A DNA stretch of 64,000 nt from Rhizophagus irregularis (taxonomy: Eukaryota; Glomeromycota; Glomeromycetes; Glomerales; Glomeraceae): positions 2,170,001 through 2,234,000 of the forward strand of contig NC_089452.1 in NCBI RefSeq assembly GCF_026210795.1, read 5' to 3'. The translations under genes were made by a program, and so were the position numbers. Below, one piece after another: positions 11,260 to 22,854 of the stretch (its first letter is position 1; every line of letters starts with the position of its first letter). The notes below the pieces were generated by a model. That model searched no databases. It was not told the DNA's origin and saw only the letters and a list, made by a program, of their open reading frames with translations.

Positions 11260-12243
11260 ATGTCGCCCGTCTTGACTGAACCTACTAAACAATTTAAAGA
11301 ATGTGAGGAATCTGACCAAAATTACGTTCCTACGATTGATCTTCACGACCATAATTACCAATCCGCAAAAAATATTGTAATAAATACTATTCAAAAATAT
11401 CATTCTTCAAATATAACTCGTGTAAGATTTATAACAGGAAGAGGAAATCATACGAATTCAAACGGAGAACGTGCAATACTTTACAAGACTTTTCCAAAAT
11501 GGATGTCAGATATTACAATCGATCATTTAATCGATAGTTATATACAATGTAATGGTTTTTATTTGGTAATTCTCAAATCATCTGACGAATTAGAAAAAGA
11601 ATTAGAAAATACTTTTTTTGATATTAATATAATTAAGCAAGAAGCTTCAGATGGTGGAGATGAAGCTCAACTTATTCTTGGTTTAATGTACCTTGATGGG
11701 GAGGGAGTTAAAAAAAATATTAACGAAGCTTTGAAATGGCTTACAAAATCAGCAGAGAACGGTAATGTCAATGCCCAAATACTTATGGGACAATTATGCT
11801 TTGATGGAGTTGGTGTTAACATAAAGAAAAAGGATGCAAGAGCTTTCCATTGGTTTCATATGGCAGCTGAGCAAGGTGATGTCAATGCTCAATTAATAGT
11901 TGGCCACCTATTATATGAAGGAAAAGGTGGCAATAAAAATGTTAATGAAGCTTTTAAATGGTTTGAGAAAGCTGCTGAACAAAATGAAGTTAATGCACAA
12001 TTCATTGTTAGTAGAATGTATTTTAATGGTGAAGGAATTCATCAAAGTAATAAAAAAGCATCGAAATGGATTAGAAGAGCTGCCGAAAATGGTCATCCAG
12101 ATGCTCAATTTATTCTTGGACGAATGTATGCTAAAGGAGAAGGAGTTAAACGAAAAAATGCCGAAGAAGCTATAAAATGGTTTAAAAAAGCTGCTGATCA
12201 AGGACATTTGGAAGCTGGAATTATTACGGAAATTTATGTTTAA
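11260..12243 (+). CDS. Smr-like / Sel1-repeat fusion protein (one Smr-like copy)
   Basis: Single-exon gene, 327 aa, ATG at 11260. Residues about 24-107 are a Smr-like domain with IDLH at 26-29 and FITGRGNH at 57-64, both signatures intact. Five Sel1-like repeats follow from about residue 134 to 322 (GLMYLDGEGVKKN, GQLCFDGVGVNIKKK, GHLLYEGKGGNKN, SRMYFNGEGIHQSNK, GRMYAKGEGVKRKN). It is closely related to the gene at 8830 but lacks the second Smr-like copy and the Asn/Ser tail, so the pair arose by tandem duplication with later domain gain or loss. Function is inferred only from domains: a scaffold of Sel1 repeats carrying a possible nucleic-acid-binding Smr module. The protein is soluble, with no signal peptide or membrane segment. 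Confidence 0.87.
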   Translation: MSPVLTEPTKQFKECEESDQNYVPTIDLHDHNYQSAKNIVINTIQKYHSSNITRVRFITGRGNHTNSNGERAILYKTFPKWMSDITIDHLIDSYIQCNGFYLVILKSSDELEKELENTFFDINIIKQEASDGGDEAQLILGLMYLDGEGVKKNINEALKWLTKSAENGNVNAQILMGQLCFDGVGVNIKKKDARAFHWFHMAAEQGDVNAQLIVGHLLYEGKGGNKNVNEAFKWFEKAAEQNEVNAQFIVSRMYFNGEGIHQSNKKASKWIRRAAENGHPDAQFILGRMYAKGEGVKRKNAEEAIKWFKKAADQGHLEAGIITEIYV

Positions 12244-13101
12244 TCAAATTTCACGTAAATTTTCATATTAAAAGAGATGATTTTCTTTGTGATTATTAAA
12301 TTAAACTGAGAAATTATCGTAAAAAAAAATTTATTAATGAATTATTAAATTTATTAATGATGATTTTATTTAAGATAGTTATTGCGCGTACATATTTAAT
12401 TTATGTAAGACACATTTTTGTAAGAAACATAAAATAAAAATAAAATAATTATTGATTTTTGAAATAATTCAATCATGTGTTTACTCTAAAAATCATTATC
12501 AGAATTTCTTTTTTTTTTCGTTTTTCCATCATTAATAATCATAAAATATTCTCAGACAAAATCTATTATACAATTTAACGTATACTGATATTTTAATATA
12601 CTGATATTTTATTGATATTGATCTAACTGTTATTTGCCGTATTAACTCTAATAACCGAATAGCCGAATTATTATCATGGCGGAGTAAATTTCCGGGACTT
12701 TTCAATTTGTTTCAAGATTTTTAGGTGATACTAATGGTAGATTAAAGATTATCGTTCTAAAAATAAATTTCTTTATGAAACAAAGAATTTTTCTTTCAAA
12801 TGATGATAAATTTGAATCAAAGTATACCATTCGGGTATTATCGACATTTTGTATCATAATATCAGACCTTGTTTTCCTAATTTATAAATGAATGTTAAAA
12901 TAATTTGCAATATAAATAAACTAATAAAAATTTTTGAACTCCTTCGTTCATTACCTAGCCGTCATTGCACAATTTTCTTGCATTTTTTTATAATCAAAAT
13001 TAAATTTACATCTATTATAATAACAGATTACTGTATATCCGGTATCTTATGATACGTACTATTTTATTCATATTCGGTATGTTACGTTTTATTAGATAGT
13101 T

Positions 13102-13153
13102 ATTGGATGGGGGAATAGAGATATCGGTCGAGGACCGATATTCCCCATCCAAT
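13102..13153. repeat. Short GC-containing hairpin
   Basis: ATTGGATGGGGGAAT at 13102 pairs with ATTCCCCATCCAAT at 13140-13153, and an inner ATCGGTC/GACCGAT pair closes on a GAG loop; four bases (AGAG) bulge out of the left arm. It stands out in very AT-rich sequence and is probably a miniature transposon end or the core of one. Confidence 0.6.
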
Positions 13154-14294
13154 AAATATATATTATTATAATATAAATCTTAGATTGCTTATTTTGAAAT
13201 AATTAGTAAACAATTTTTATTGGCGTTAATGTTTAGTATCAAATAATAAAACTTCACAATAAATCTTAAAATAGTTAATAAATAATTTTTTATTGCACTT
13301 TCATTTTATAACAAGATATCATTCATGATACAGTATCCAATAATACGAAAGAATTGTTGTCATGTGCCACATAATGACACAGTGATTCAATAAATATATA
13401 AACTTAACAGATTTCATTATATATAACCATCAAAATCTCATTCGTTTATCAATGATTTCGCTTTATTTGTTATTTTTAGTAGTATTTATCATTTTAAAAA
13501 TAATAAAAATTTAAACTCAAACTAACCAAAGAAATAGAAAAAAAAACAATTCAATTTCAATGCAATTTATCTTAATTTTTTAAAAACTTACTATCAAGTT
13601 TCTATCCCATTATAATATGAAGTGATATCTCTTATTTTTTGCTAATAATATGACTTACCGTGTTATTGCATCGAAAAAAATTACTCGTGCGAAATAAAAT
13701 TATACATGACAACTTGTGCGAAAAAATACTCGTGATATTCAATAAATTAGTGGTTTGTATTACTTATGTCACATTACTTTCTGCCTGTAAAGCATTTGGC
13801 TAATCATTTGTCATTGATTTTGATTTGTTAATATTTTTATCATATGATTTCAATTGAAAAAAAAAATTTATTATAGGCCAGAAAAACAGTATTTTGTCAT
13901 TAAATCATACCGAGCACTTCTGTATGGAGTGTTGCATTCTCCTTTGTCAGCTTCATCAACATTGATTTTTAACACGAAACTAATCGTGATACATCAGGCT
14001 AGCTGAATTATTGCGACCGCAAATTACTATGTCCGATGATATTAATTTAATAAAAATGGGGTATGGAAGAAACCAGAATCAGTGGTCAATCAATGATTTA
14101 TAATAAATTGGAATGCTTATTTTTTTGATAAAAGAAAATTACGGAAGATCAATAAAAGACTGTATGTTGATCGGTTATAATTCGGGCCGAATTAGTATTG
14201 GCATGCACGGGACAGTCTCCAATAAAATGCGATACACGTGATCAATAAACGTGATCCGTTCTATATCAAAAGTCCGCAATAAAATTTCCTTTTG

Positions 14295-14365
14295 CAACAT
14301 CTTACCGAATATGTTGAAAATAAAAAATGAATTTGGTAATTAAAAAATAAATCTAGTAATTAAAT
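14295..14365 (+). repeat. Left arm of a distant imperfect inverted repeat
   Basis: About 70 bases starting CAACATCTTACCGAAT and continuing through AAAATAAAAAATGAATTTGG are closely matched by the reverse complement of 17831-17895. The 3.5 kb between the arms contains the 15.8-16.7 kb intron-unit array. This may be a transposon whose termini these are, or two unrelated copies of a dispersed repeat. Confidence 0.5.
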
Positions 14366-15779
14366 AAATAAATTTAGAAAAATTGGCCAAACTTTTGGTT
14401 AAGAACTAACATCGATATACAGTAAATACATTACAAGCTTTTTATTTTATTGAAAATATTGTTTTATCTTCTAATTTAAAACGAAAAGATTCAAGTTATA
14501 TAATTATAAAAAATATTAAATAAAAAATATATATGAATTGTTCTGAAAATTTTTGAGATTTACTCAATTTTCTGATATATTATTATAAAATAGTATTCTG
14601 TTAAAATTTTAAGCAACAAGAAAATGATATTTATCTATGTATGAAAAAAAGAATAGAAATTTTAAAAATCGCACCATTTTTTGAAGTTTTAACTTTGAAT
14701 ATACCATCTACCCAAAATTTTTTTAAGAAAATTTGTTTCCCGTTAAAGGACTGATCCAGCTAAAATCTACGCTCAAAGTTTCAAATTTCCTAGTATATAT
14801 ATCTGGTATTGTTATTTATTCTTTTATTTAGCTTTATAATTTTATATAAATTATACTATTTCCAAAGTTTATTATCTAAATGTGAGTTTTGATGTCTTTG
14901 GAACATATTCCTAAGTTTAATTGTGTAGTTAAACCTGAAATCTTCATGAAACCATCAAACCAAAGAATAATAATAATAAAAAAAAGATTTTATGCTTCCC
15001 ATTGAATGTAAAAAAAATTTTTTTTAAAGAAATATTTTGTAGTGAAACTGAAAATGAATCATGGTTACGCTATCATCAATTTCATTCTTTAAAATATAAA
15101 AAAAAAAATTTTTAATAGCAATATTTAAAAAAAGCTCAATGTGATTAATCCAACTCCTACTACTTGCAGTACGGACAATAGTAATAAAATAAAATTATTA
15201 TAAAACGAAAGTCTAAAAATAATGCAAAATAGCAGCATCTTCTATTGATAAAAAAAAAAAAAAAAAATGCTATTTCAGTGTATTTTTACTTAGTAACTAT
15301 TTTTGAAATTTTACGGGGTTAGGTATTGATCTGCGTACAATCTGAAGATTTTTAGATTATTAAAATGCGTATTTTTAACAGATTTTTTAGTAGTTTGTCT
15401 GATCATATATATATACACTGTATATATACATAAGATAAATACTGGTAATTAAAATAAATATAATTAACTATTTAGCATAGAAGAAATATGTAACATTTGT
15501 AATATGTTTACAATTAAATAAAAAAAAAAGTTATTACCGTTCCTACTAACGTAGCATTAAAGAACTGACGCAAAATTTCATACTTGCCATAAAAATTAAA
15601 AATCGGTGTCATTAATAATGATGTAATGTGGTAAACTTATTCAGTAAAATTTTGACTGATCGGTTCCTGTGATTCATCAAAAGTATAAAATGTATAACAA
15701 GGAAAAAAAAATTTTTATCACGAGTTTCTCTTTGAAATTTCTTTTTTTTAAATTTTTTTTGATTGTCTTTTTTTATGTA

Positions 15780-16670
15780 AATACTTGGACTTCCTGGATG
15801 ATAGGATGGTAAGTTTCGAAGCGAAACGCTTCAAACCTTTTTTTAAAACTTTTTTTTTTTACAGATACTGTATTGGTGGATTTGAACTTTCAGGATCAGG
15901 TTGGTAAGTTTCAAAGCATTTTGCTTCGAAACTTTTTCAAAATTTATTATTTTTTTTTTAAAATTTTTTTTTAATTAAATCTTCTTCATTTACCTTTTCT
16001 TATAGATACCTGGACTTCTTGGATTATAAGATAATAAGTTGAAGTGTTTCGCTTCAAACTTTTTTAGAACATTTTTTAATTTTTTTTTTTACTAAAAATT
16101 TTTGCGGATTTGGACTTTTGGATCGTATTGGTTCAAAACTTTCTTTAAGAATTTATTCTACGAGCAGGAATTATCTGTGCATCCCAGCGTTAACACTTGC
16201 TCTTATTACTGTACCTGGTGGAAAGGTAACTATTCTCATTTGTATGTAATATATTCTCTGCATTGCCAGGAATCCCTCCTTTATTTGTAGATTCTGATTC
16301 CTTGGACTTCCTAGACTTCCTGGATGATAATATCAGTAAGCTTTGAAGCAAACCGCCTTCAAACTTCCTTTTTGATTTTTAAACACTCCTTTCTTTCTTG
16401 TAAGTTTCAGGAATTTTGGGTCTAGGATTTTTTGTAACTTTTGTTATGAAATATTTTTTGAGGTTTTTTTTATTAGAAACGTTTTTAACATTTTTTTTCA
16501 TTTCTTTTCCTGTAGGTTCAAGCTTTGGGATCGGAATATTAAGGTTGGTAAGTTTCATAAAATTACGAAACTTTATTTTTTCTTTAATTGAAACGTTATC
16601 TAACGTTTATTTCCTTTTTTTGTAGGCTTTTAAGCTTTTGGATTAGGATATCAGCTTCGATTTTAGCTAA
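15780..16670 (+). repeat. Degenerate array of hairpin-bearing intron/exon-like units
   Basis: Repeated plus-strand units join a short exon-like piece rich in TTGGACTTCCTGGAT-type sequence to GTAAGTTT followed by a hairpin, a T-rich stretch and TAG or CAG. Donor-like sites lie near 15810, 15904, 16331 and 16545; acceptor-like sites near 15864, 16004, 16515 and 16625. After the donors, GTTTC...GAAGCGAAACGCTTC... and GTTTCAAAGC...GCTTCGAAAC form stems. Some units have lost a site (for example ATAAGTTGAAG near 16031), so the array looks older than the related one at 21618-21871. No long ORF spans it. Confidence 0.6.
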
Positions 16671-18014
16671 ATGGTAATTTTCGTTTCGAAACACATAAAA
16701 CATTTCTTTTTATTTTATTTTTATAAATTTATCCAATCGGCATCCTACCACTGATCAGAGCTAGTTTTGTTAAACACATTAAATTCACAAGTTGAATGAT
16801 ATGAGTACCTTAGACTAAATTTATAATTTTTTATGTAAAAAATGTGCAATATAATTGAAAATTCAGGTGTATATTCCGTATATATTGGTTTTTTAAAAAT
16901 GGATCCGTATATAAAATATACAGAATTATTGTAATATACCTTCCAGGTTCGTCAAAGTTTCCAGGATTTTGGAGAAGAAAGAAATTCGGCGTTCCTAATA
17001 AAAAATAAAATTTAGTTATAATGATAAAATTATTTAAAAAATAATATAACGGTTTAAAAAATCATAAAAAAAAATTTTTAACGTAAAAAAAAAATCAAAA
17101 AATATTTACAAAAAAAAAAAAACCATAAAAAAAAGAAAATTAAAAAATGGGTTAAAAAAAGTATATAAATCAACTGGAACGAATTTTTTTTATGTAAAAA
17201 AATTCGAAACGTTCTTTTAATATAAGCAATAGGGGTTAATCTCAAATTTTTAAATGGTGTACGCCAGACACATGATTTAAAATAATCACAAATCTGCCAT
17301 AAATCCGCTATATATTCACTATAAAAATATCATGAAAATAATACACCACAAATTTACCTAGTATATCACAAAAAATAATACGAAAATACTATTGAAAACA
17401 CTACAAATCTACCACAAATCCATTACAGAAAAATGAAATAAATTTTATAATACTTTGTTATTAAATAATTTTATTTTTATTTAACTTTGTGTAAAAATAA
17501 TTTAATTGGAAGTAACAATAAGTAACATTTTCTTTGTGAATAATGTGACATAATAAAATAGGATTCTAGGTACAAAATTTCGGACAAATTCTAAACAATT
17601 TTTGGACGAATATAAATTACAAATGAATAATGGATGTGATATAATGAAATCAAATTTCAATTTGTAAATAATACTGTATTGTAAATTCAAAGAATTAAGA
17701 ATTAAATAGCTTATTAACCAATTTATGATTTCTATCTCCAGCTTTTTGCATTAAAAAATTTTTGTATATTTATTCAGATAAACATGAATGTTATCCTACA
17801 TCCCAATATCACCCAAAAATTTGGAAAATATTACTAAATTTATTTTCAATTACCAAATTCATTTTTTATTTTCCAAATATTCGGGTAAGATGTTGTGATC
17901 TGCTTCCTATGAAAACACAATTTCCATAAAATGTATGTAAAAAAATGTTATTTGACCATATATTGTTCGAAAAATCATTATTTGTTTATAATTTAAACAT
18001 AATTTTATTTGATA
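16671..18014. other. AT-rich intergenic region
   Basis: No supported gene. A single further piece resembling the array exons (TTCCAGGTTCGTCAAAGTTT near 16944) lies alone. The right inverted-repeat arm is at 17831-17895. Confidence 0.45.
17831..17895 (-). repeat. Right arm of the imperfect inverted repeat
   Basis: The reverse complement of this segment matches 14295-14365 through CAACATCTTACCCGAATAT and the following AAAATAAAAAATGAATTTGG, with a few substitutions and small indels. Confidence 0.5.
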
Positions 18015-18643
18015 TATTATTAAATATTCGGTTTTATTTATTTATTTATTTTATTACTAAAAGAGTGTTGGAACCCAGACTATTACAAATAAAAGAAGAA
18101 AGAGTTCGAAAAGACTTAAAACTAATATATGTGTATAGACCTTTGTTCGTCATCCCCTACGGGACCCCACTCTTCGATCTGTACTATTTGATAAAGTAGG
18201 ACTACGCTAATAAATCAAATGCAATCAAAATATAAAAAAATTAAGATCCGTATTTTCCTTTCAACCAAGGTTGCCGCCTGTGAATACTGTAAGAGGTGGA
18301 ATGTTTCACACTATTTTAAGTTGTGTTATACATATGATAACATAAAAAGAACTAAAATGTAGTTTATACTACAAGGATAAAGGTATCGTACTCCAAATAA
18401 AGAATACTAATATATATAAATATATAAATGTTAAGGATGTTTAGAACTTGAAGGTCCTGTAACCAGGGAGTCATCATTAGAAGCTGGTGTAGGATGGAAT
18501 CGTTTCATTGTATGATCCAGAAATGAGAAATAATGATTCTCGTTATGAATATCATCACGTTTATTAGGTCAATATTCGACCTCTGCTGTATCATCTGATA
18601 CATCAATATACGGATGTGTAATAAATCGTACAGCCCCTTGAGT

Positions 18644-20729
18644 TCAGATATTGTTATTCTTGAGAAATTTATTAAGATTTTTATCCAACGTGGCGTTACT
18701 GAAACCGAATTCATGGTTTTGTTGTCTCTTGGCTAAATATTTAGGCATGCATTCGTGAAAACTATTTGATGCATTCGTTACAGATCTAACGATATTAGCG
18801 TGAGAATTGTAATACTTGGAAGTAGTTCCATGGTATGCTGCCTCTTTTGTTAAAGCGTCCGCCTTCAATTTTTCAGTCCTACGTAGTTGAGATTTTTCTA
18901 CAATATGTGATGGTACGTAATTTTCTACTACTTCTGAACGGTATATTGGAGTTCTTGCTACATATTTCCCTTTAGCATTGTAACGTGGGGTCCTACTCTC
19001 TGGTGGATAATAAGATTCATCAACGTTGTACATATAAGTAAACCATTCTCTCGATCCAGGAGTCACATAACGATCATTCATGTAAATCAGATCCTTTGGT
19101 ATAATATCACGATATTTTTTAGGTATGAATACATCTGGAATTGGATTATAATTATTAGGTGGTGCAGAAGGACCGGTAGATGATGACGCTTGAGTGAGTT
19201 TTGTCATGATTTGTTTCTTATGATTTGAATCCATCGTGAAATAAGGAACCAAGAACGGGTAATCGTCAGCATTTGGAATTGAGTCAGAATGTTTGTACAA
19301 TAAATGTCGAACAGGTACTTTGATGTATTGAGATTTCAACAAATAGAAGGCGATATTTGCATGCTATCGCTAGATAGTCCTGATTATTAGCCTTGCGATT
19401 AGGCGGTAATCGCATTTTATTGAATACACAACGGCAAGTGCGTTTGAAACATATATTTTGTCTTTTTTGCGTCCATAAATTAGGAGACAAATTGTATTGG
19501 AAGTTGGACAAACATTTTTGATACATGTGTCTGTTGCCCTGTTTGAATGTTGTAGAAGGATCTCTAGCATGAATATTGCTATCATATGAAATACCCAGTC
19601 GTCTAGAGGTAATACGTTTTGATTTACCATTAAGCCATCTGTAATATAATAAATTGGTGTGAGAGGATTTGTCATTAATGAAATCTGTTGGTATATGTTC
19701 TGATTTTGGTTCGTGTTTCTTTTTGATATTCTTGAAGATGTGTGTTTTTGAAAAAGTACGTTGATGAATTATGCATGCGCTTCTATGTCGTGACATGACA
19801 AAGGGAGTAGGGATACCACATTGTGTGTCTTTATGAAAATGTTCAGGGTTGTTAATGTGAGGGCAAGGAATATAAATGCCAAAATGAAAATGACGTTTCT
19901 TGTAAGTGAAATTGAAGAATGTTTTTGTAGAATAATTTTGATTGGTGGTACTAGTTACACGTGATCTTATTATTTTAATTCTATCCAATAGTTTGTTGCG
20001 TAGAAAATTAAAATATTTGTCTTATATTCGACGTGGAATAACTCTTTGTAAGGCAAAAAAATGCGTAAGCATGCAGCTGATTTGATATTTATCATTGGGG
20101 AACAAACTTGTGTTGTTATAACTAATCGGCTTCATTTTCATATGATAATCATTCGTGTGTATCTTCAAATGAATTTCATTGGTATTTTCATTGCAATCAG
20201 CAAGCTCAAAAAAGAAACTCCTAGATCGGCGGATTTCATAAATCTTGTTAAAACCTGATTGTTTTGGCGTAGTTACGTGGAATTTTTTTAGGGAGACCAG
20301 CAAGGTAGTTTTTTTCCCGTCTTTGGGTAAATTTTCTGAGATAGGCACAGTATCCGGAGACGATAAAGGAATATTGTCCTGTATTGGGGTTAAAGGAGTG
20401 TTGGAAATTGAAGGTATATTATTTCCTTCTAATCTGACTTCTTCTATTTCAGCATTTAGTGCAGTATTTAGTAGTTGTTGAAAGTAATCTTCATTGTCAT
20501 AGGTTTCTTCCATTTCATCATCTTCAAAGTGAAGAGTTGAGTATGTAAAAGGATAGATATCATCAATATCAAGGAAAAAAATATCCTTAGAAGAAAGTAC
20601 TGTCAGCGGCTCAGTATTATGTAAAATATTCTCTGAGTCATTTTCAGGTGACGTTGGTTCACCGAGTTGAGGATAAGAATGTTGTGAAGTGGAAGACCAG
20701 TCTATTTCGATATAGGGTGTAGAAGTCAT
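18644..20729 (-). pseudogene. Retroelement ORF of copy B, nonsense and frameshift broken
   Basis: Three minus-strand segments form one broken reading frame. 20729-20022 begins MTSTPYIEIDW with an acidic N-terminus and then a conserved core (KKFHVTTPKQSGFNKIYEIR, later HLKIHTNDYHMK). A CAA-to-TAA change at about 20022-20024 stops it. The same frame resumes to about 19340 (TKTFFNFTYKKRHFHFGIY; SRRLGISYD). A one-base shift then moves it to the frame running to 18644. The intact counterpart is at 43015-44838, whose N-terminus is different and shorter. I recall such proteins being widespread and annotated by a domain of unknown function in Rhizophagus, but cannot confirm this. They are basic and His/Arg-rich, consistent with a nucleic-acid-binding ORF1-like role. 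Confidence 0.8.
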
Positions 20730-20779
20730 ATTTCTTTATTATATAAGTTATAAAGAGAACTAAAAACCTCGTATAAGAC

Positions 20780-20801
20780 AGAGGCGCCCGTTTGGGCCTC
20801 T
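20780..20801 (-). repeat. 5' leader hairpin of retroelement copy B
   Basis: On the element's sense strand AGAGG-CCC, a short loop, then GGG-CG-CCTCT form a stem, about 105 bases from the 5' end and 50 bases before the ORF. Copy A has a stem at the matching place (42897-42918) with CCAC/GTGG in place of CCC/GGG. Confidence 0.6.
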
Positions 20802-20919
20802 CCCCCTTTGGCGTTTCAGATATAAACTAAAAATTGAACTAGTGCAAAATTACTGCGGAAAACTATCGAAAATAAAAAAAGGGGAAAGAGTTTTTTTTTT
20901 TTCTATTATTAAATATTCG

Positions 20920-21617
20920 TAAGTTGTATTGTAAATATAAACTAACTTAACGTACAAATAACATGTTTAAACATAATGCGAAATGCAATCATTACATAAT
21001 AAGGTCAATTTACGTATAGTAAATTCCTATTGTAAAATTTATGACTTTTTATTGTCATTTTTTGACAGGTTTGCTAACTTTGCTTGAATTATTATCTTCA
21101 ATTAGACATTTTCCTTTCTACGAGATGATCTACAAAGTGTTTGCTGCGGTGTCTATTTTCTAATGTTAACAATGTTAACAGTATAAATATTAATAAAATC
21201 AATTATTTATTACACATTTAAAAGATACATACGAATTTGAAGATTTATTTGGCAATTGTTTTGTTTTTCAATTTGCTGCTTTTCGATAGTTTATTTATTT
21301 CTATTGCACTAGTCGAAATCAAAAATTTTGGTCATGTGACTTTTGGCTAAATTTCAGCCAAAGTTCGGTCTTCGACCAAAATTTTGACACATAACTTTCT
21401 GAATATCATTTCTGAGATTATCACGTGTATATGTGATAATCTTTTTTAAATATTTAATTCGATACAGGTTTTAGATAAAGTTTCGTTTCGCTTCGAAACT
21501 TCAAAAAAATGTTTTTACAATTTACAGTAAAGCTTTCACTTTGAAATTTTTTTATTAAAAAAAATTATTTTTATTTTTTATTTTTTTTTATTTTTATTTT
21601 TTTCTTTTATTTTGTAG
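20920..21617. other. AT-rich intergenic with inverted-repeat pieces
   Basis: No supported gene. TCAAAAATTTTGGTCATG at about 21319 pairs with TCGACCAAAATTTTGAC at about 21376. A GTTTCGTTTCGCTTCGAAAC hairpin at about 21480 matches the intron hairpins of the array that follows. Confidence 0.5.
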
Positions 21618-21871
21618 GTTTTGGCTCCAGTTCTTGGTGTTGGATAGGTGAGTTTCATTTCGAATAACACTTTGAAACTTTATTTTTTTTTTTAAAACAA
21701 AATAATTTATTAAAGTTTTTTTTTATATTTCGTAGGTTTCGGCTTCAGTTCTTGGGCTTTGGATAGGTGAGTTTTGAAGATTTTGCTCAAAACTTTTTTG
21801 TAAAAAAATTAAATTTATTAGTTTTTTTTTCTATTTTGTAGGTTCAGCTCTGATTCTTGGGCGTTGGATAG
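21618..21871 (+). repeat. Three-unit array of 30-nt exon-like pieces and hairpin introns
   Basis: Three pieces, 21618-21647 (30 nt), 21736-21766 (31 nt) and 21842-21871 (30 nt), are each preceded by a T-rich tract ending GTAG and followed by GTGAGTTT. Their sequences are alike (CAGTTCTTGG near the middle, TTGGATAG at the end). Directly after each donor there is a stem-loop that keeps pairing while its bases change: GTTTC...GAAAC-type in units 1 and 3 and GTTTTGA...TCAAAAC in unit 2. The units, 106-118 bp apart, look like a multiplied intron plus microexon. I could not connect them to a coding gene. Confidence 0.65.
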
Positions 21872-22854
21872 GTGAGTTTCGTTTTAAACAACACTTCAAA
21901 ACTTTGTTTTTTTTTAAAAGAAATAATTTAATTTATTAATTTTACAAATTTAACAAAGTAACTTATATGTTAAGCGTATATTCATTGGATTGCAGATGTT
22001 AGAGAAGATAGTGTAGGTCTTATCTCATTTCAAAAATTGGGAGCGCATGAATTCATTGATGTATTTGCTATAGACCATTGTGTAGGGGTTTTTCAGATTA
22101 AAACTACTTAAACTACTTATTACGTGATAGATAAGGATGTAGATTATACAGATGAATAACTAATAGAATGGTTATATGCATATTAGTGAGAAATTGAGAA
22201 TAGTACAGTATATTAATAAACAAATAATTTACATTTAGATTTCAAACATAAAATGAATGGGCTCATTTTCCCGTATATTTAACCTTTAAAATTGGTGTTT
22301 CAAGCATAAATTAATATATATATGCATTTTAGCATGTATATTTGTACTATTTGTACTTGTATATTAAGATAGAATAAAGTTAGAAGACTTTGGTTTATCA
22401 AGAAAAAAAAAATAACTGATGCATTAGTATATTATCATTGGAAATGGTTTTATATTATTATTTTGATAATTTATATCATATAAAAAAAGATTTATTTAAA
22501 TTATGAATTAAGAAACTTGTAAAATATTTACTACTCTAGTCTTAGTGTTTAAATAATTCTAAGTATAATAAAAAAAGTGAATATAAACTAAAAAAAAAAG
22601 AATTATTTAAATTACAAACTAAGAAACTTGTAAAATATTTTACTACTCTAGCCTTAGTGTTTAAATAAATCTAAAAAGAATAAAATAAAGAACAATTTCT
22701 TTTGAATACATAATATCAAATATCACTTAAAAAAAACTATAAATTTTTTTAAAAACAAACAATGATTAGTTAATTTTCATCTGTTTTAATATCTAAATAA
22801 TTAAATATTAAATAAAATTAATTTCACATAAATAATTTGCAAGATTAATTTCTT
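21872..22854. other. AT-rich intergenic
   Basis: No supported gene. An imperfect direct repeat of about 110 bp (around 22490-22580 and 22595-22680) shares AAGAAACTTGTAAAATATTT and TTAGTGTTTAAATAA. It lies just downstream of the minus-strand kinase gene. Confidence 0.5.

Larger units (their letters stand above)
12244..15779. other. Long AT-rich intergenic region
   Basis: No supported gene in about 3.5 kb. Notable items are a hairpin at 13102-13153 and one arm of an imperfect inverted repeat at 14295-14365 whose partner is at 17831-17895. Short frames exist on both strands but none is long, conserved in style or flanked by splice sites. Confidence 0.5.
18031..20903 (-). mobile_element. ORF-only LINE-like retroelement, decayed copy B
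   Basis: TATTATTAAATATTCG occurs exactly at 18015-18030 and 20904-20919, a perfect 16-bp target-site duplication. The element lies on the minus strand: its 5' end at 20903 starts with an A-run and ACTCTTTCCCCTTT, and its 3' end at 18031 has a (TAAA)-type tail. Long variable TSDs plus an A-rich 3' tail are the marks of target-primed reverse transcription. The 5' leader has a hairpin at 20780-20801. The body is homologous to the copy at 42787-45309. No reverse transcriptase or endonuclease motif was found, so it was presumably mobilised by another element's enzymes. Confidence 0.85.

Noticed and set aside
18644-20729. Three separate minus-strand genes
   Set aside because: Homology to the single ORF at 43015-44838 shows they are one ORF broken by a nonsense change and a frameshift.
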